Below, in pieces: positions 25,985 to 38,094 of a stretch of 64,000 nucleotides of DNA (position 1 is the stretch's first letter; each line of letters begins with the position of its first letter). Under the pieces are notes generated by a model. It saw only the letters and a program-made list of their open reading frames with translations, did no database searches and had not been told where the DNA came from. The DNA lies in the NCBI RefSeq assembly GCF_002775205.1, contig NC_036447.1, positions 28,394,245-28,458,244 on the forward strand, written 5' to 3'. Source of the stretch: Xiphophorus maculatus. Its lineage: Eukaryota; Chordata; Actinopteri; Cyprinodontiformes; Poeciliidae. The translations under genes and the position numbers were made by a program.

Positions 25985-26873
25985 ACAACTTATAAATAAA
26001 TAATAGCATCACATTTCAATAAAGAAAATAAAAAGTTCAATACTTTAAAACAATTTAAAAGTCAAAATCAGGAATGAAATAGAAGTTTTAAGGAAATATG
26101 TAAAACCAGATATAACTAATTAATGGTAGCTTCTCGTTGCCACATTTTTCTCATAAAAATGATAGAAAATTTTCCTCTATTGCAGTTAAACAATGTGTCA
26201 CTGTTAATTTAATTTTTAATTTTCTTTCACTGTTGAAATTAAATTTAAATTACGTTTATTACGTAAAACTTGTAAGAAATCACAACTTGTTTTATAAAAG
26301 TTTAAATATGACCGAAGTTCTCTGTCAAGTTTATAGTAACATCTGGAAAAAGTAAAAAGATGTTAGTACTGATAAATTTATCATTAAATACTATTTTGAT
26401 TCAACGTTTTTCATCGATATTACATCAGATTGAACAGAAAAATAGGTTTGCATTGCAGAGAATAATCCTGCCTCCATGTTAAGTTCTTGATGTATGAGGT
26501 TGAAGAACAGTCAGTGGGTTGAAATCATGAATTAATTCATTAATACCAAAATACAGCAGGCCCACTTCTCTTGCTACTGTTAGGAGAATCATTGAATTTG
26601 GTATGTTTTTACCCATTGGTTTCAGCCATGTTTTATCATGTTTAATTACTCCCACAAATGTGACACATTTGTATCACCTTTATGGGATGTGCCCAGGGTT
26701 TTGCAACACTCAGGGCTGCTGGCCGTTACTGGAGACGTGGCATTCTGTGTGTGGAGCCACGGGACAATGCAATGGTTTGAAAGAACGGTCCGCCATATTT
26801 TAGCTTAGGATCCACATGCACCACACTTAATGATTTTGGTGGGGTGGTGTCTGTGCCACCCCATCAGGGGGGT

Positions 26874-27328
26874 TGTTAGGAATAAATGATTCTGTTTTCC
26901 TCTCTCCTTTAGCTGCTTGCATGCTCTTTTTTTTACCCCTCCATGGGTCTTTTGTGGGCCCTAGTGTCCCTTATATGATAGTAGGGTGACAGGAAACAGG
27001 GAAGGAGAAGGGGGAAGACATGCGGCAAATATCATCAGGTCCGGGAGTCGAACCCGCGACAGCCGCTTCGAGGACTCAAGGCCTCCAAATACGGGTTGCG
27101 CTAACCCCTATGCCACCACGGCACGCCCCTGCATGCTCATTTTTACACAAACACAGAAGCCCACACACACACATGCCCACGCGCTTATATACACATGTAA
27201 GGATAAAGGAAATGGCATATTACGGAACACCGTCTTTAGGGCACAGCTTTGATAAAAATCTACAAAAGGAATCAGAAACTGTTGTCCCACAAAGAAACAT
27301 GGCAACGGACCAATGCTGCATTTTGGTC
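26874..27328 (+). mobile_element. Solo-LTR-like fossil, C unit
   Basis: Starts TGTTAGGAATAAAT and matches the 319-bp LTR-like piece at 48132-48450, but is split by a SINE and its right end is replaced by LINE DNA. Broken; family undetermined. Confidence 0.5.
26927..27129 (-). mobile_element. tRNA-derived SINE, copy 4 (best preserved)
   Basis: Reverse orientation, 203 bp, 9-bp duplication TGCATGCTC (26918-26926 and 27130-27138). On the minus strand a good B box (GGTTCGACTCC, about 27044-27054) and an A-box-like GTGGCATAGGGGTTAGC (about 27097-27115) are visible. Sites near 48177 and 62353 are empty, so this insertion occurred after the C-type and G/J-type units separated. Confidence 0.93.
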
Positions 27329-27708
27329 AATTCAGCAAATACAGTTAAAATGGTGGGCCTTGAGCCTGCTCTTTAAGACAGCAACATTTTCTGGATCCCT
27401 CAGGATCTCTGGCAGACCGTTCCACAAACGGGGGACACAATACTGGAAAGAAGCCTCACAATAAGTGCATGTTCTGACTCTTGGAACTGATAATAGTCTG
27501 GTGCCAGAGGACCTCAGGGCCTGCAGGGGTTCATAAGGTAATAGCAGCTCTGCTAGGAATGATTGCTCAAGAAAATTAAGACATTTAAAAACCAGTAAAA
27601 GAATCTTAAAATCAATCCTGAGACATACTGAGATGTTAAACGTCATACAAATAGAACAGATACAGAGTGACATTCTCCACCCAGCACTGGGCTCCACTCA
27701 GCTCAATT
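27329..27708 (-). mobile_element. LINE fragment (L2-like reverse transcriptase C-terminus)
   Basis: The minus-strand frame 27697-27332 (121 codons) carries the typical C-terminal tail of teleost L2-type LINE proteins: KILLLVFKCLN, ELLLPYEP, ALRSSG, LLSVPRVRT, PRLWNGLPE, LKSRLKAH in order. It is a 5'-truncated piece lacking the catalytic domain. It replaces the end of the neighbouring LTR and its flank seen in the G and J units. Confidence 0.75.
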
Positions 27709-28910
27709 TAGCTGTGACACCAAGTGAAGCAAATATTGTAGCATGAGTTCTGCTTTATTTTCTCCTCATTCTGGTTCCTCTCTAAGGTGTTGTTCTGCCT
27801 TAATCAGTTTTTTTCATGTGTGACTGTCACCAGTATTAAATATTATGGTTATGTCAGCATGCAGCTGTGTGCGTGTGAGCAGATAAAGCAGAAAAGACAA
27901 AGAGTCCTGTTGTCCATAACAGTGTGTTCCTTATGAATTTCTTGTAACATTTTTGGTCTATAAAGTTACAAGATTCATAGTTTCTTCTAAGAAGGACATT
28001 TTAGTTCCATTAATCATTTTATTTTTCAAAACGTAGAAGCAGGACTTTTTTCTATTTTTTCATGTTCTTCCTTAACTTGATCTTTGTTAGTATATTAGCT
28101 CCACTTTACACCAAACTAACATTTAGCCACATAAAATACGTTTATGTTTTCAGTAGCAGATGAATATGTAATCACATCTCTAGTTAGTCAAATCACAGAC
28201 TGTTACTGGCTGGTTCGTGTTGTTACTCCACCCCACTGCTTCTCTCCCTTCTTCCTGGTTTCCTCATGGTCTCTTCATGTCTCTGGTTTGGGTTTATTTT
28301 TGTTCCTTGGACTTTGTTTTTTTATAAGTCTGATTTTTTAAATTTTAATCTACAACAGAACTTTAATTTTTCCCGCCTGCTGCATTTGGGTCCACACTTC
28401 TACCACAATGGAAGTCCAATGGTAATGCAATGGACTTTAAAGTCACTCTGTCCATTGTGGTCAGTTTGGAATGAATATATGTAATGAAAACATCTACATA
28501 TAAATTAAATAGTCTTTTAAGAACCACAATAAAGCTTAATTTGTTACAAAATAAAATGGCAACAATCCCTTATTTCCTTAAATCTTCAAGTAAAGAACTG
28601 AAATTTCAGAATGTTTTTACAGCCAAAATATTTGCTGGAAATGGGGCATATTGTAGATCTATAGTCAGAGTAATGACATCAATAAATACCTGTCAAAATA
28701 TTGCCACTGATGCATGACGTCCACTTTAGTGGACAGGTGATCAGCTGTAATTTCTCCAAATACAAAGTTGTTATTTGGGAACTACATCAATAGTCTTAGT
28801 CTTTCGGAGTTGCTTTATGTCACAATATATATTTTTTTAGCTGCAAGAGTTTTCTACAGTAGAAGGAGGGACTGAATATTCCTGATATGGTTGACATGCT
28901 TTTTCATCTG

Positions 28911-30514
28911 TGTTACGGCCCGGCTCGGATGGCCGCAAGAAAAAGTAGGGAGGACACGGCAAACCCAACGGGTTTTGTCTATATGCCTCAGGCACGAGTT
29001 CATAGGCTTTTTCCACTGCACTCTTCACCTTATCATAATGTAAACTGTCACCAGCTGACAGCGAGGCATAGGCTTCCTGTGCTTTACTGGTAAAAACGCA
29101 CTGCAAAAGCAGCGGCCAAACCTCCTGAGGCCACTTCAGTGTCTTTGCCACACGTTCAAACAAGATGAAATATTTATCCACATCCAACTCTGTAAACGGT
29201 GGAATCAAGCGAATGCATTTAGTTACGTCAAACTCCGCCCGCGCAGCACCACCATCCTGATCAACAGAAACACGCGCAGACTCACGTTTCGCAGCTGCCT
29301 CCAATTCCAATCTGCGCATCTCCACTTGATGGTGCAGCTCTCTCTCACGGAGCTCCAAACGACGCATTTCCAACTCCATCTCCATTTTACGTACCTCAGC
29401 GTTAGACGCCCCAACTTCACCCAGGGTGGTTGGTTCGGGAGGTGGCAAAATGTGTTGCTCAACCAACGCGGCATACAGTCGCCTTTTAATAACCTCCTTT
29501 TTCTCCTGTTTAACCACAGGTACTTCAAACTGAGCAGCAATAGCTATGAGATCGTTTTTAGTAGCAACACTAAACTTCTCCAAAGAAGGCTCAGCTACAA
29601 AATCGTACAGATCAAACTCCATTCTTAAGCAAAACGGTAATCGCACACCACAGGAAGAGAAAAAACAAGTGAAACTGCAAACACAGTGAAAAGTGAAAGT
29701 AAATTGAAACCAGTGCACAACGGGCCCAAAGTAATAATGTCCCCACTATACTTAACCTGCCTGCCACGACTCACCTGCCTAACTAATTCCTGGCACTTCA
29801 CGTGAATCGGCGGCGGGTTTATTAAGCACCTAACCAGTAAGAAATTAATCTTACGGATTGCCCCCGAGATCACTGCTTGCACAGTGAACACTAACCGCAA
29901 ACCCCCACGACACTACCAAAAAACAAACAGGTGAAGTCTAAAGCGACAGCACCTCTTAGCCTAGCAGGAGACACAATCACTAGAACAGAACCAACATCGA
30001 TGCACAAGCCCCAAAACATTCCACTCACCTGTATACCGGACCAATCTACCAAACAGGCCACAGCTGCCCACAACAAACAAACCGGTTAAGAAAGCCGCGT
30101 CCCACCTACAACGATGATGTCACTGAGTACTCCTACAAATAGGAAAAAGCTGAATGAAACACGCCATGCACTCGAACCAACAAATTTCCAAACTGTAGAA
30201 AGTTTGTTTTTGACGAGCCCCCATTTGTTACGGCCCGGCTCGGATGGCCGCAACAAAAAGTAGGGAGGACACGACAAACCCAACGGTTTTTAACCCCTTG
30301 CAAGGCATTTATTAAAAAACACAAGGTGTCAGCGCCGCCTCTGAGTCCAGATCTCGTCTGCTTCTGTTGTCAGCCAGCCAAACCCACATTGATGGAACGG
30401 CGCTCCTTATATACCATCCAGGTCTGGGAGGCACCTCCCACAATCAAGGACCTAATGGAAAAGCAGCCTGCACTATACAGCACACACATACAACAGCACC
30501 GCAGGGGCGTCACA
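28911..30514 (-). mobile_element. Ty3/Gypsy-like LTR fossil with gag piece
   Basis: Element from TGTTACGG to CGTCACA, with a perfect 5-bp duplication ATCTG (28906-28910 and 30515-30519). Minus orientation: a nearly whole 289-bp LTR lies at the right (30226-30514; TATA-like TATATAAGG and AATAAA on the minus strand). Beside it is a primer-binding-site-like TGGGGGCTCGTC (tRNA-Pro type, complement at 30212-30223), then a leader. A gag-like open region (about 29622-28981) has a Glu/Arg-rich coiled stretch and a SCAN/Gmr1-gag-like segment (RLIPPFTELDVDKYF, LKWP, YELVPEAYRQ). Only a short piece of the other LTR remains (28911-about 28977). Pol is absent; the element is internally deleted and broken. 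Confidence 0.85.
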
Positions 30515-31170
30515 ATCTGTCTGCCATATTGGATTTAACTAAATTTTCTTGCACTTGTGTGATGGCTGCAGGTACAGACACACAAATGTGGTAACATTCA
30601 ATCACACCACACACAATTGGTCAGTCAGTCTCACCTCACTTCTATTGTTTCTTTAAATCTTGGATTTAGTAATGATGGGAAAACAACACAGAAACCTCGG
30701 CACATGCTTCAGTTAGGTTTTTGTGTGTTCTCTTGTACATTGGAAGCCAAACAGTTTTTTTTGTAAAAAATATTAAAATAAAATAGACATCAACATGGAA
30801 ACAAGGAGTCTCTCTACCTTCAGAAAATCATTTTTTTTGCTTCAGCTTACAATCGAGTTTTCCGTTGTGCAAAACTCACTGCAAGCTTGTGCAAAAACAG
30901 AAAATTTACCAATTATTTTTAGTCTAGTTTCTAGTGCAAACCTCTCAGTTCACTTAAGAAAAGGCATAACTACCATATAAGTAACTTTGTAACAAAATAT
31001 AGGAGCTACTTGGTTTGAGTCAATTCCTTAATATTGATGACCAGGTTATTGTTTCATTTGCTAATTATTTAAGTTACAGGAGGGGAAATGTTTTATTAGT
31101 GAAATAATCTGTCAATGGAATAAGAACTTTTTTCAAGTTTCCTTAGAAAGACGACCCAAAGAATCACTGT

Positions 31171-31308
31171 CTGTCCTGTCATTGGACAGATCAGTGTCCG
31201 TCCTGTGATTGGACAGATCAGTGTCCGTCCTGTGATTGGACAGATCAGTGCCCGTACTGTGATTGGTGGCTTCCTGCCCAGCAGGAAGTCGTGAACAGAG
31301 TTTAAAAG
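31171..31308 (+). promoter_or_regulatory. Promoter of copy D, four CCAAT units
   Basis: ATTGG at 31181, 31208, 31235 and 31262, exactly 27 bp apart, then TTTAAAAG at 31301-31308. Confidence 0.65.
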
Positions 31309-31352
31309 CAGGCCTGCAAGACTGCAGACATTCACAGGAAGCTGGACCAGCA

Positions 31353-32941
31353 ATGGCTCTGCTGAAGGTTCTGCTGCTGCTGCTGGGGCTGGGTGAGTCA
31401 GACACACTGGAAACACTGGGCATACTGGAGACACTTCCTACTGGTTCCAGGGAGGCTGCTGCTCTCTGTGACTCTCAAACTTCCCTCTAATTCTTTGTCA
31501 GACATAAACTTTATTGTAAATAAATTGTGATGCTTTTCAATCTTTATCTGTTCATCCTTTTTCTGTTCCTTCAGCCATGTTTGTTCCTAATTTCTGAATA
31601 AAGTCCTCTTTTTTTCCTCTTCAGGTGTTTCAATGAACTCACATGTTTCTCTGTACAAGAGAATCATTGGAGGTCAAAACTGTAATGACACGGAGCGTCT
31701 TTATCATGTTCGGCTGGAGGGCAACAATGGTACTCATACGACCTTTTGTGGAGGATCTCTGATCCACCCTGAGTGGATCCTGACTGCAGCTCACTGCTGG
31801 AAGTCGGAGCCAGGATGGTAGGAAAGAGTCATTCAGACAGTTTTATCTGCAGATGATCAGGTTTTCTATGTGTTCATTATAATCTAACCTGTTCTGCAGG
31901 ACTACCACAGCAAAGTTAGGAGTTCATCCACGGACTGCTACACAGCAGAAACAAATAATCCAACACAATCCTGTGATTTATTTTAACCAATGGCATAAAC
32001 GGCATGACATCATGTTGCTGAAGCTTCAGAGACCAGTAAGAAATATCAGTCCTGCTCTGCTACCAAGGTGCAATAATCGTATTACTATGTAAGTCTTTCT
32101 CTGGTCAAAAACATGACTTCAGGTTTTCTGTCTCCACTTCTCTGGTCCTTCTGCCTCTGCTTCAGCACACCTGAGTCAGGTAATCAGGCCACCAGCAGAA
32201 CCAGAACTTGTTTAGCTCAGGTGTGTTGGACCAGAGACATGTGAAGGACGCAGGACACCGTCACTGAGGACTGGAGGTGGACACTCCTGTGTCTGTGGAT
32301 GAAATCCTTCATGGATTTATTTTCTGTTCTTTCATTGTTCCTCCTAATTATTCATTTTCTACATTGTCATCATTTTTGACATTTATCCTAATTATGTTTC
32401 AGTGGTGCTACAGTTCAGCTGGCAGGACAGGGACCACCGACAACCAGCCGCAATCATCAGCGATGTGAGAGAAATATTGAAGTTTTGAGAATAAAATCTT
32501 TGTTTCTGTCGGTACAGAGAAGATTAAGAGAAGAACTTTTATGATTTTCATGTTTCTCTGCAGCACTCCGTGCTAGTGGTATTACACCACATCTTCAGTG
32601 TGTCGACTTGAAAGTTACTGGTTTTTTCTATTCGATTAAATCTGGGCATGAATTCCTTGCTGAAGCACAGAACAAGGATGCTAACTTTGTAAGTTTGTTT
32701 CTTCAATATTTCTCCACAGATAAAGGAAAACTTTCTGTTTTACAACATAAATATATTGTTATAAACTTTCCTGCAGGGTGACTCTGGTGGAGGAGTGGTG
32801 TTCAACAAGAAGATTGTTGGTCTGATTTCTCGCAGAGGAAAGAAGTATGCATTTCGGAATCCAATTTTTAGCATGGATGTGTGTGATTACTTGGAGTGGA
32901 TAAGAAACACAACTGGGCTTAATAAGCCTAAAATATCATGA
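31353..32941 (+). CDS. Trypsin-like S1A serine protease, copy D
   Basis: Exons 31353-31392, 31625-31817, 31900-32088, 32403-32464, 32564-32688 and 32777-32941; 257 residues. First member of the D-J clade: propeptide VSLYKR, C-terminus NKPKIS, and 214-215 read S-R. Exon 5 is one codon longer than in A-C. The 37-loop is LEGNNGTHTTF and the 99-loop FNQWHKRH, more basic than in A. S1 base KDANF, position 220 Phe (YAFRN). The triad is intact. Exon 4 has PPTTSRNHQR, shared only with copy I. Confidence 0.88.
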
Positions 32942-33139
32942 AATAACATTTCACCAAATTTCCTCTCACATGTAATTTTATTTTTACATCTCCATCAGTT
33001 TGTTCTAGAGGTTTGTAGAATTGTCATAAATTAAAAGTTTTTTTTTTCTCACCTGACCTTGACCTCCCTAATGGAGCTTTCTCTGCCTCAGAAATGAAAA
33101 AATAAAACAATAAATGAATGAAAAAAATAATTTCTTGTC

Positions 33140-33582
33140 TGATAGGTATTTTGTTTACCTAAATACAAGGAAAGAACCACAGACAACGTTTATGAGTTTT
33201 CAACCAAGCTTCTGCAGAATTAGAGAACATAGCAAACCGCTTCTCCAAGGTGTTTACCATGGGTTCTGATTCCCTGTAGCAGAGCCTGTCTTTTTATAAA
33301 GCAGCAGGAAGAAGGGAGTCAAGAATGGAATGTGGAGGTAATATATTATCGGAAGCCTATTCTGAAACAAGGAAGAACTACATTCTACACACAAGCAGTT
33401 TAAGGAGTAACCCAAGATAAGAAACAGCTGCAACTTCAAGGTTTTGGGAAAAAGCAAAGTTTTGTCTTTCACACGGTTTAACAAATTCCTCCTCTCTGGG
33501 GTGTGAATTCTAACCCTTTAAATGAAAAACAAACTGGTATCTACTTATGTAAGAATGATAACAAAACATAATTATTCTAACA
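33140..33582 (-). mobile_element. Solo LTR fossil (443 bp), D unit
   Basis: Runs TGATAGG to CTAACA on the plus strand (TGTTAG..CTATCA on minus), with a TATA-like TTTATAAAAAG on the minus strand. Five-base flanks TTGTC/CTGTC point to a 5-bp duplication; after G both read TTGTC. The A unit (near 12858) has the uninterrupted site. No internal genes. Solo LTR of a retrovirus-like or Gypsy-like element. Confidence 0.75.
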
Positions 33583-34233
33583 CTGTCTGATCGTCTTTAC
33601 ATTCATGGTTCAGTTTGTTCACTTGATATTTTTCCTGAACAGAGTCTACAAACATGACCTGAGTTTTAAATCACATGACGAGAAACACCAGAAGTCATTT
33701 ATTTATTCAGGTTTTTTTTGGCTTTATTTTACATCAGAAATGAACATAGAGCATCTAAACTCTGCAGCTCTGGAGTTACTATTCCAGATTTAGTTGTAGT
33801 GAACTTTAAACTTTTTCATCTGTCTGCCATTTTGGATTCAACAAAATTTTCTTGCACTTGTGTGATGGCTGCAGGTTCAGACACACAAATGTGGTAACAT
33901 TCAATCACACCACACACAATTGTTCAGTCAGTCTCACCTCACTTCTATTGTTTCCTTAAATCTTGGATTTAGTAGTGATGGGAAAACAACACAGAAACCT
34001 CGGCACATGCTTCAGTTAGGTTTCTGTGTGTTCTCCCCTTTGTCTTCTATGTAACCTGATCAGCCAGTACTTACGTTTCCTCTTTGTATTTCATTTAGAT
34101 ACCTCTGTTCGTCTGTCTGAGTTGATTTCTGTTACTTTGACCTCTTTTATGGGCCCAATTTGGTCATTTTTACCTAAGTGTCTGTTTTGGGTTAAATAAA
34201 ATACAATACTTTTTTAAATTTAACTTGTGCCTA

Positions 34234-34774
34234 TGTGGACAAAAATCTGTAGGATAACAGATCAGGCTGAGACTCTGGCAAATGGCAAAGAGCAAAGCTT
34301 TATTTCATCTGCAGACGGAGAACAAACACAGCGGCGAGCTGCTCTGAGTTCTGATTTGGAGCTGCAAGCCCTCACAATATATAGAACTCATGTTACACAA
34401 TGTGGTCACTCCAGTTTCAGTTGAACAATATACAAGCCACGTAACCACACTGGAGGGTCAGTTAGCTCCTGGGATGATAAATCTTCTTGTTCAAATATGT
34501 GAGTTTCCAAAAATCAGGTTTGATAATGGAACAATTTTACATAACAAGAGCATTGCCAAACCAGAATATCCAGCAGGTGCACCAAACTCTTAACACTTTG
34601 AGCTGGTGATTTTCCATAGAGAAACTTCTTAAGCCTCAGAGCTTCTATCTAAACTATCTGTTCTTTTCTGTTAACAAATTCTGGCGTCTTGCTGTCGCTA
34701 TCAGCCTGCTGCAGTGGCTGCAGGGACCCCTCTGACTGGTTCTGCAGAAACTCTCTAGCCTACATACTTTAACA
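34234..34774 (-). mobile_element. LTR-like fossil (541 bp), upstream of E
   Basis: On the minus strand it begins TGTTAAAGTATG, has TATA-like CTATATATTG and, downstream, AATAAAGC, and ends in CCACA, the order expected of an LTR. No convincing target duplication is found, so boundaries are tentative. Copies lie at 38496, 42767 and 56945; absent upstream of D and I. Confidence 0.5.
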
Positions 34775-35421
34775 GGTTGAACAACACTAATGTGGTTAAA
34801 TGAGTAAAAGAATTAAACAAAATTGTTAAGAGACATAATAAACTATTTTTACTTCACAAACGTTTTCTCTCACACTTTTGGAAAACAGTTAACAGTTAAA
34901 CAGTTAACAGATGTCATTCAACCAGTGAAAACTTCATTATTTATAGCAACCAAAGAGAAACCAGATTTTCTTTCTTACCCACTTCACGTTGCATGCATCA
35001 GTATGAATCAATGAAGCTGCTGTTTCACTTCCCAAAAAAAACTCCTAAAGAAATTATGCAAAGGCAGTTTTCAAAACTTGTACATTGGAAGCCAAACAGT
35101 TTTTTTGTAAAAAATAAAATAAAATAAACATCAACGTGGAAACAAGGAGTCTCTCTTCCTTCAGAAAATCAGTTATATTTTATCAAGTTTTCCGTTGTGC
35201 AAAACTCGCTGCAAGCTTGTGCAAAAACAGAAAATTTACCAATTATTTTTAGTCTAGTTTCTAGTGTAAACCTCTCAGTTCACTTAAGAAAAGGCAAAAC
35301 TACCATATAAATAACTTTGTAACAAAATATAGGAGCTACTTGGTTTAAGTCAATTCCTTAATATTGATGACCAGGTTATTGTTTAATTGGCTAATTATTT
35401 AAGTTACAGGAGGGGTAAATG

Positions 35422-35846
35422 ATATGATAGATAAGATAAGATAAATCTTTATTGTCATTGTCACAAGAACAACGAAATTCAAAAGGTGCCATCAGTCAGT
35501 GCACATCCCAAAAACAAAAAATAACTGTCTCACAATTCACACACAACGCAAGAATCAACAGACAACTGGCAAAAATCAAACAAACAAAAAAACCCACTAA
35601 AGAACAGCCACATTCTCACATACATCATTTATGATGATTCATGGTTGTTTTTGATTGCATTTAGTTTTGTTATGGCTATCGGGTAGAAACTGTCTCTGAG
35701 ACGATTGGTTCTTGTTCTGATTGCTCTGTATCTCCTGCCTGAAGGCAGCAGTGTGAACAGAGAATGCCCGGGGTGAGAAGTGTCCTTTGTGATGTGTTGT
35801 GCTTTTCTTAGACAGCGGTCTCTGTGCTAACAGCTGTGCACTAATA
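35422..35846 (-). mobile_element. LINE-tail insertion in E 5' region
   Basis: 425-bp insertion flanked by AAATG (35417-35421 and 35847-35851). The left end is (GATAA)n followed by ATCTTTATTGTCATTG, a retroposon 3' tail on the minus strand; the inner part has the CTCCTGCCTGAAGGCAGCAG stretch common in teleost retroposon ends. It sits about 110 bp before the CCAAT cluster of E. Family uncertain. Confidence 0.65.
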
Positions 35847-35960
35847 AAATGTTTTATTAGTGAAATAATCTGTCAATGGAATAAGAACTTTTTTCAAGTT
35901 TCTTTAGAAAGATGAGTTACTAAAGTTCTTATGTATGCAGATGACCCCAAAAATCACTGT

Positions 35961-36071
35961 CCATCATGTCATTGGACATATCAGTGTCCATCCTGTGATT
36001 GGACAGATCAGTGCCCGTATTGTGATTGGTGGCTTCCTGCCCAGCAGGAAGTTGTGAACAGAGTTTAAAAG
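35961..36071 (+). promoter_or_regulatory. Promoter of copy E, three CCAAT units
   Basis: ATTGG at 35971, 35998 and 36025 (27-bp spacing), TTTAAAAG at 36064-36071. Confidence 0.65.
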
Positions 36072-36115
36072 CAGGCCTGCAAGACTGCAGACATTCACAT
36101 GAAGCTGGACCAGCA

Positions 36116-37703
36116 ATGGCTCTGCTGAAGGTTCTGCTGCTGCTGCTGGGGCTGGGTGAGTCAGACACACTGGAAACACTGGGCATACTGGAGACACTTC
36201 CTACTGGTTCCAGGGAGGCTGCTGCTCTCTGTGACTCTCAAACTTCCCTCTGATTCTTTGTCAGACATAAACTTTATTGTAAATAAATTGTGATGCTTTT
36301 CAATCTTTATCTGTTCATCCTTTTTCTGTTCCATCAGCCATGTTTGTTCCTAATTTCTGAATAAAGTCCTCTTTTTTTCCTCTTCAGGTGTTTCAATGAA
36401 CTCACATGTTTCTCTGTACAAGAGAATCATTGGAGGTCAAAACTGTAATGACACGGAGCGTCTTTATCATGTTCGGCTGGAGGGCGACAATGGTACTCAT
36501 ACGACCTTGTGTGGAGGATCTCTGATCCACCCTGAGTGGATCCTGACTGCAGCTCACTGCTGGAAGTCGGAGCCAGGATGGTAGGAAAGAGTCATTCAGA
36601 CAGTTTCATCTGCAGATGATCAGGTTTTCTATGTGTTCATTATAATCTAACCTGTTCTGCAGGACTACCACAGCAACGTTAGGAGTTCATCCACGGACTG
36701 CTACACAGGAGAAACAAATAATCCAACACAATCCTGTGATTTATGTTGACCAATCGCATCAGCAGCATGACATCATGTTGCTGAAGCTTCAGAGACCAGT
36801 AAGAAATATCCGTCCTGCTCTGCTACCAACATGCAATAATCGTCTTACGTTGTAAGTCTTTCTCTGGTCAAAAACATGACTTCAGGTTTTCTGTCTCCAC
36901 TTCTCCGGTCCTGCTGCCTCTGCTTCAGCACACCTGAGTCAGGTAATCAGGCCACCAGCAGAACCAGAACCTGTTTAGCTCAGGTGTGTTGGACCAGGAC
37001 ATATGAAGGATGCAGAACACCGTCACTGAGGACTGGAGGTGGACACTCCTGTGTCTGTGGATGAAATCCTTCATGGATTTATTTTCTGTTCTTTCATTGT
37101 TCCTCCTAATTATTCATTTTCTACATTGTCATCATTTTTGACATTTATCCTAATTGTGTTTCAGTGGTGCTACAGTTCAGCTGGCAGGAGATGGACTAAC
37201 GACAACCAGCCGCAATAATCAGCGATGTGAGAGAAATATTGAAGTTTTGAGAATAAAATCTTTGTTTCTGTCTGTACAGAGAAGATTAAGAGAAGAACTT
37301 TTATGATTTTCATGTTTCTCTGCAGCACTCCGTGCTAGTGGTATTACACTACATCTTCAGTGTGTCGACATGAAAGTTACTGGTTTTTTCTATTCGATTA
37401 AATCTGGGCATGAATTCTTTGCTGAAGCACAGAACAAGGATGCTAACTTTGTAAGTTTGTTTCTTCAATATTTCCCCACAAATAAAGGAAAACTTTCTGT
37501 TTTACAACATAAATATATTGTTATAAACTTTCCTGCAGGGTGACTCTGGTGGAGGAGTGGTGTTCAACAAGAAGATTGTTGGTGTGATTTCTAGCAGAGG
37601 AAAGAATTATGCATTTCGGAATCCAGTTTTTAGCATGGATGTGTGTGATTACTTGGAGTGGATAAGAAACACAACTGGGCTTAATAAGCCTAGAATATCA
37701 TGA
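36116..37703 (+). CDS. Trypsin-like S1A serine protease, copy E
   Basis: Exons 36116-36155, 36388-36580, 36663-36851, 37165-37226, 37326-37450 and 37539-37703; 257 residues. 37-loop LEGDNGTHTTL; 99-loop VDQSHQQH as in A-C although the rest is D-clade. Exon 4 reads GDGLTTTSRNNQR. S1 base KDANF; Phe220; C-terminus NKPRIS. The triad is intact. It is almost identical to copy F over the whole 4.27-kb unit, a recent duplication. Confidence 0.88.
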
Positions 37704-37900
37704 AATAACATTTGATCAAATTTCCTCTCAGATGTAATTTTATTTTTACATCTCCATCAGTTTGTTCTAGATGTTTGTAGAACTGTCATAAATTAATAGG
37801 GTTTTTTTCTCACCTGACCTTGACCTCCCTAATGGAGCTTTCTCTGCCTCAGAAATGAAAAAATAAAACAACAAATGAATGAAAAAAATCATTTCTTGTC

Positions 37901-38094
37901 TGATAGGTATTTTGTTTACCTAAATACTAGGAAAGAACCACAGACAACGTTAATGAGTTTTCAACCAAGCTTCTGCAGAATTAGAGAACATAGCAAACCG
38001 CTTCTCCAAGGTGTTTACCATGGGTTCTGATTCCCTGTAGCAGAGCCTGTCTTTTTATAAAGCAGCAGGAAGAAGGGAGTCAAGAATGGAATGT
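37901..38094 (-). mobile_element. Part of 443-bp solo LTR, E unit
   Basis: Left part of the same LTR as 33140-33582, ending at the unit junction. Fossil fragment. Confidence 0.7.

Larger units (their letters stand above)
25267..31170. other. Long spacer between copies C and D
   Basis: Long-type spacer whose layout recurs after G and J. Added on top are a 195-bp insertion (25790-25984), a SINE inside a solo-LTR-like fossil (26874-27328), a LINE fragment (27329-27708) and a Gypsy-type fossil (28911-30514). Palindrome GTCCACTTTAGTGGAC is at 28719-28734. The 66-codon frame at 26603-26803 is shared with 47861 and 62037 but has no domain support. Confidence 0.6.
32942..35960. other. Spacer between copies D and E
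   Basis: D 3' UTR, a full 443-bp solo LTR (33140-33582), a short piece of long-unit DNA, then a direct jump (near 33812, in TTTAAAC/TTTTTC) to sequence that in long units lies about 3 kb further on. This is followed by an LTR-like fossil (34234-34774) and a LINE-tail insertion (35422-35846) close to the E promoter. Confidence 0.6.

Noticed and set aside
26603-26803. 66-codon frame shared by the C, G and J spacers
   Set aside because: Present only because the spacer is duplicated; overlaps no splice pattern or domain, and the H copy is cut off by a deletion.
29223-29540. Second minus-strand frame overlapping the gag-like region
   Set aside because: Shadow of the gag-like frame in another phase.
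31096-31434. Recurrent minus-strand frames with SPVCPVFPVCLTHPAPAAAAEPSAEP over every protease 5' region
   Set aside because: They are the complement of the signal-peptide CTG run, promoter repeats and exon 1 flank; their conservation only reflects duplicated DNA.
33136-33591. 443-bp element as a hAT transposon with 8-bp duplication TGTCTGAT
   Set aside because: No terminal inverted repeats; TG..CA ends, TATA-like box and 5-bp flanks fit a solo LTR better.
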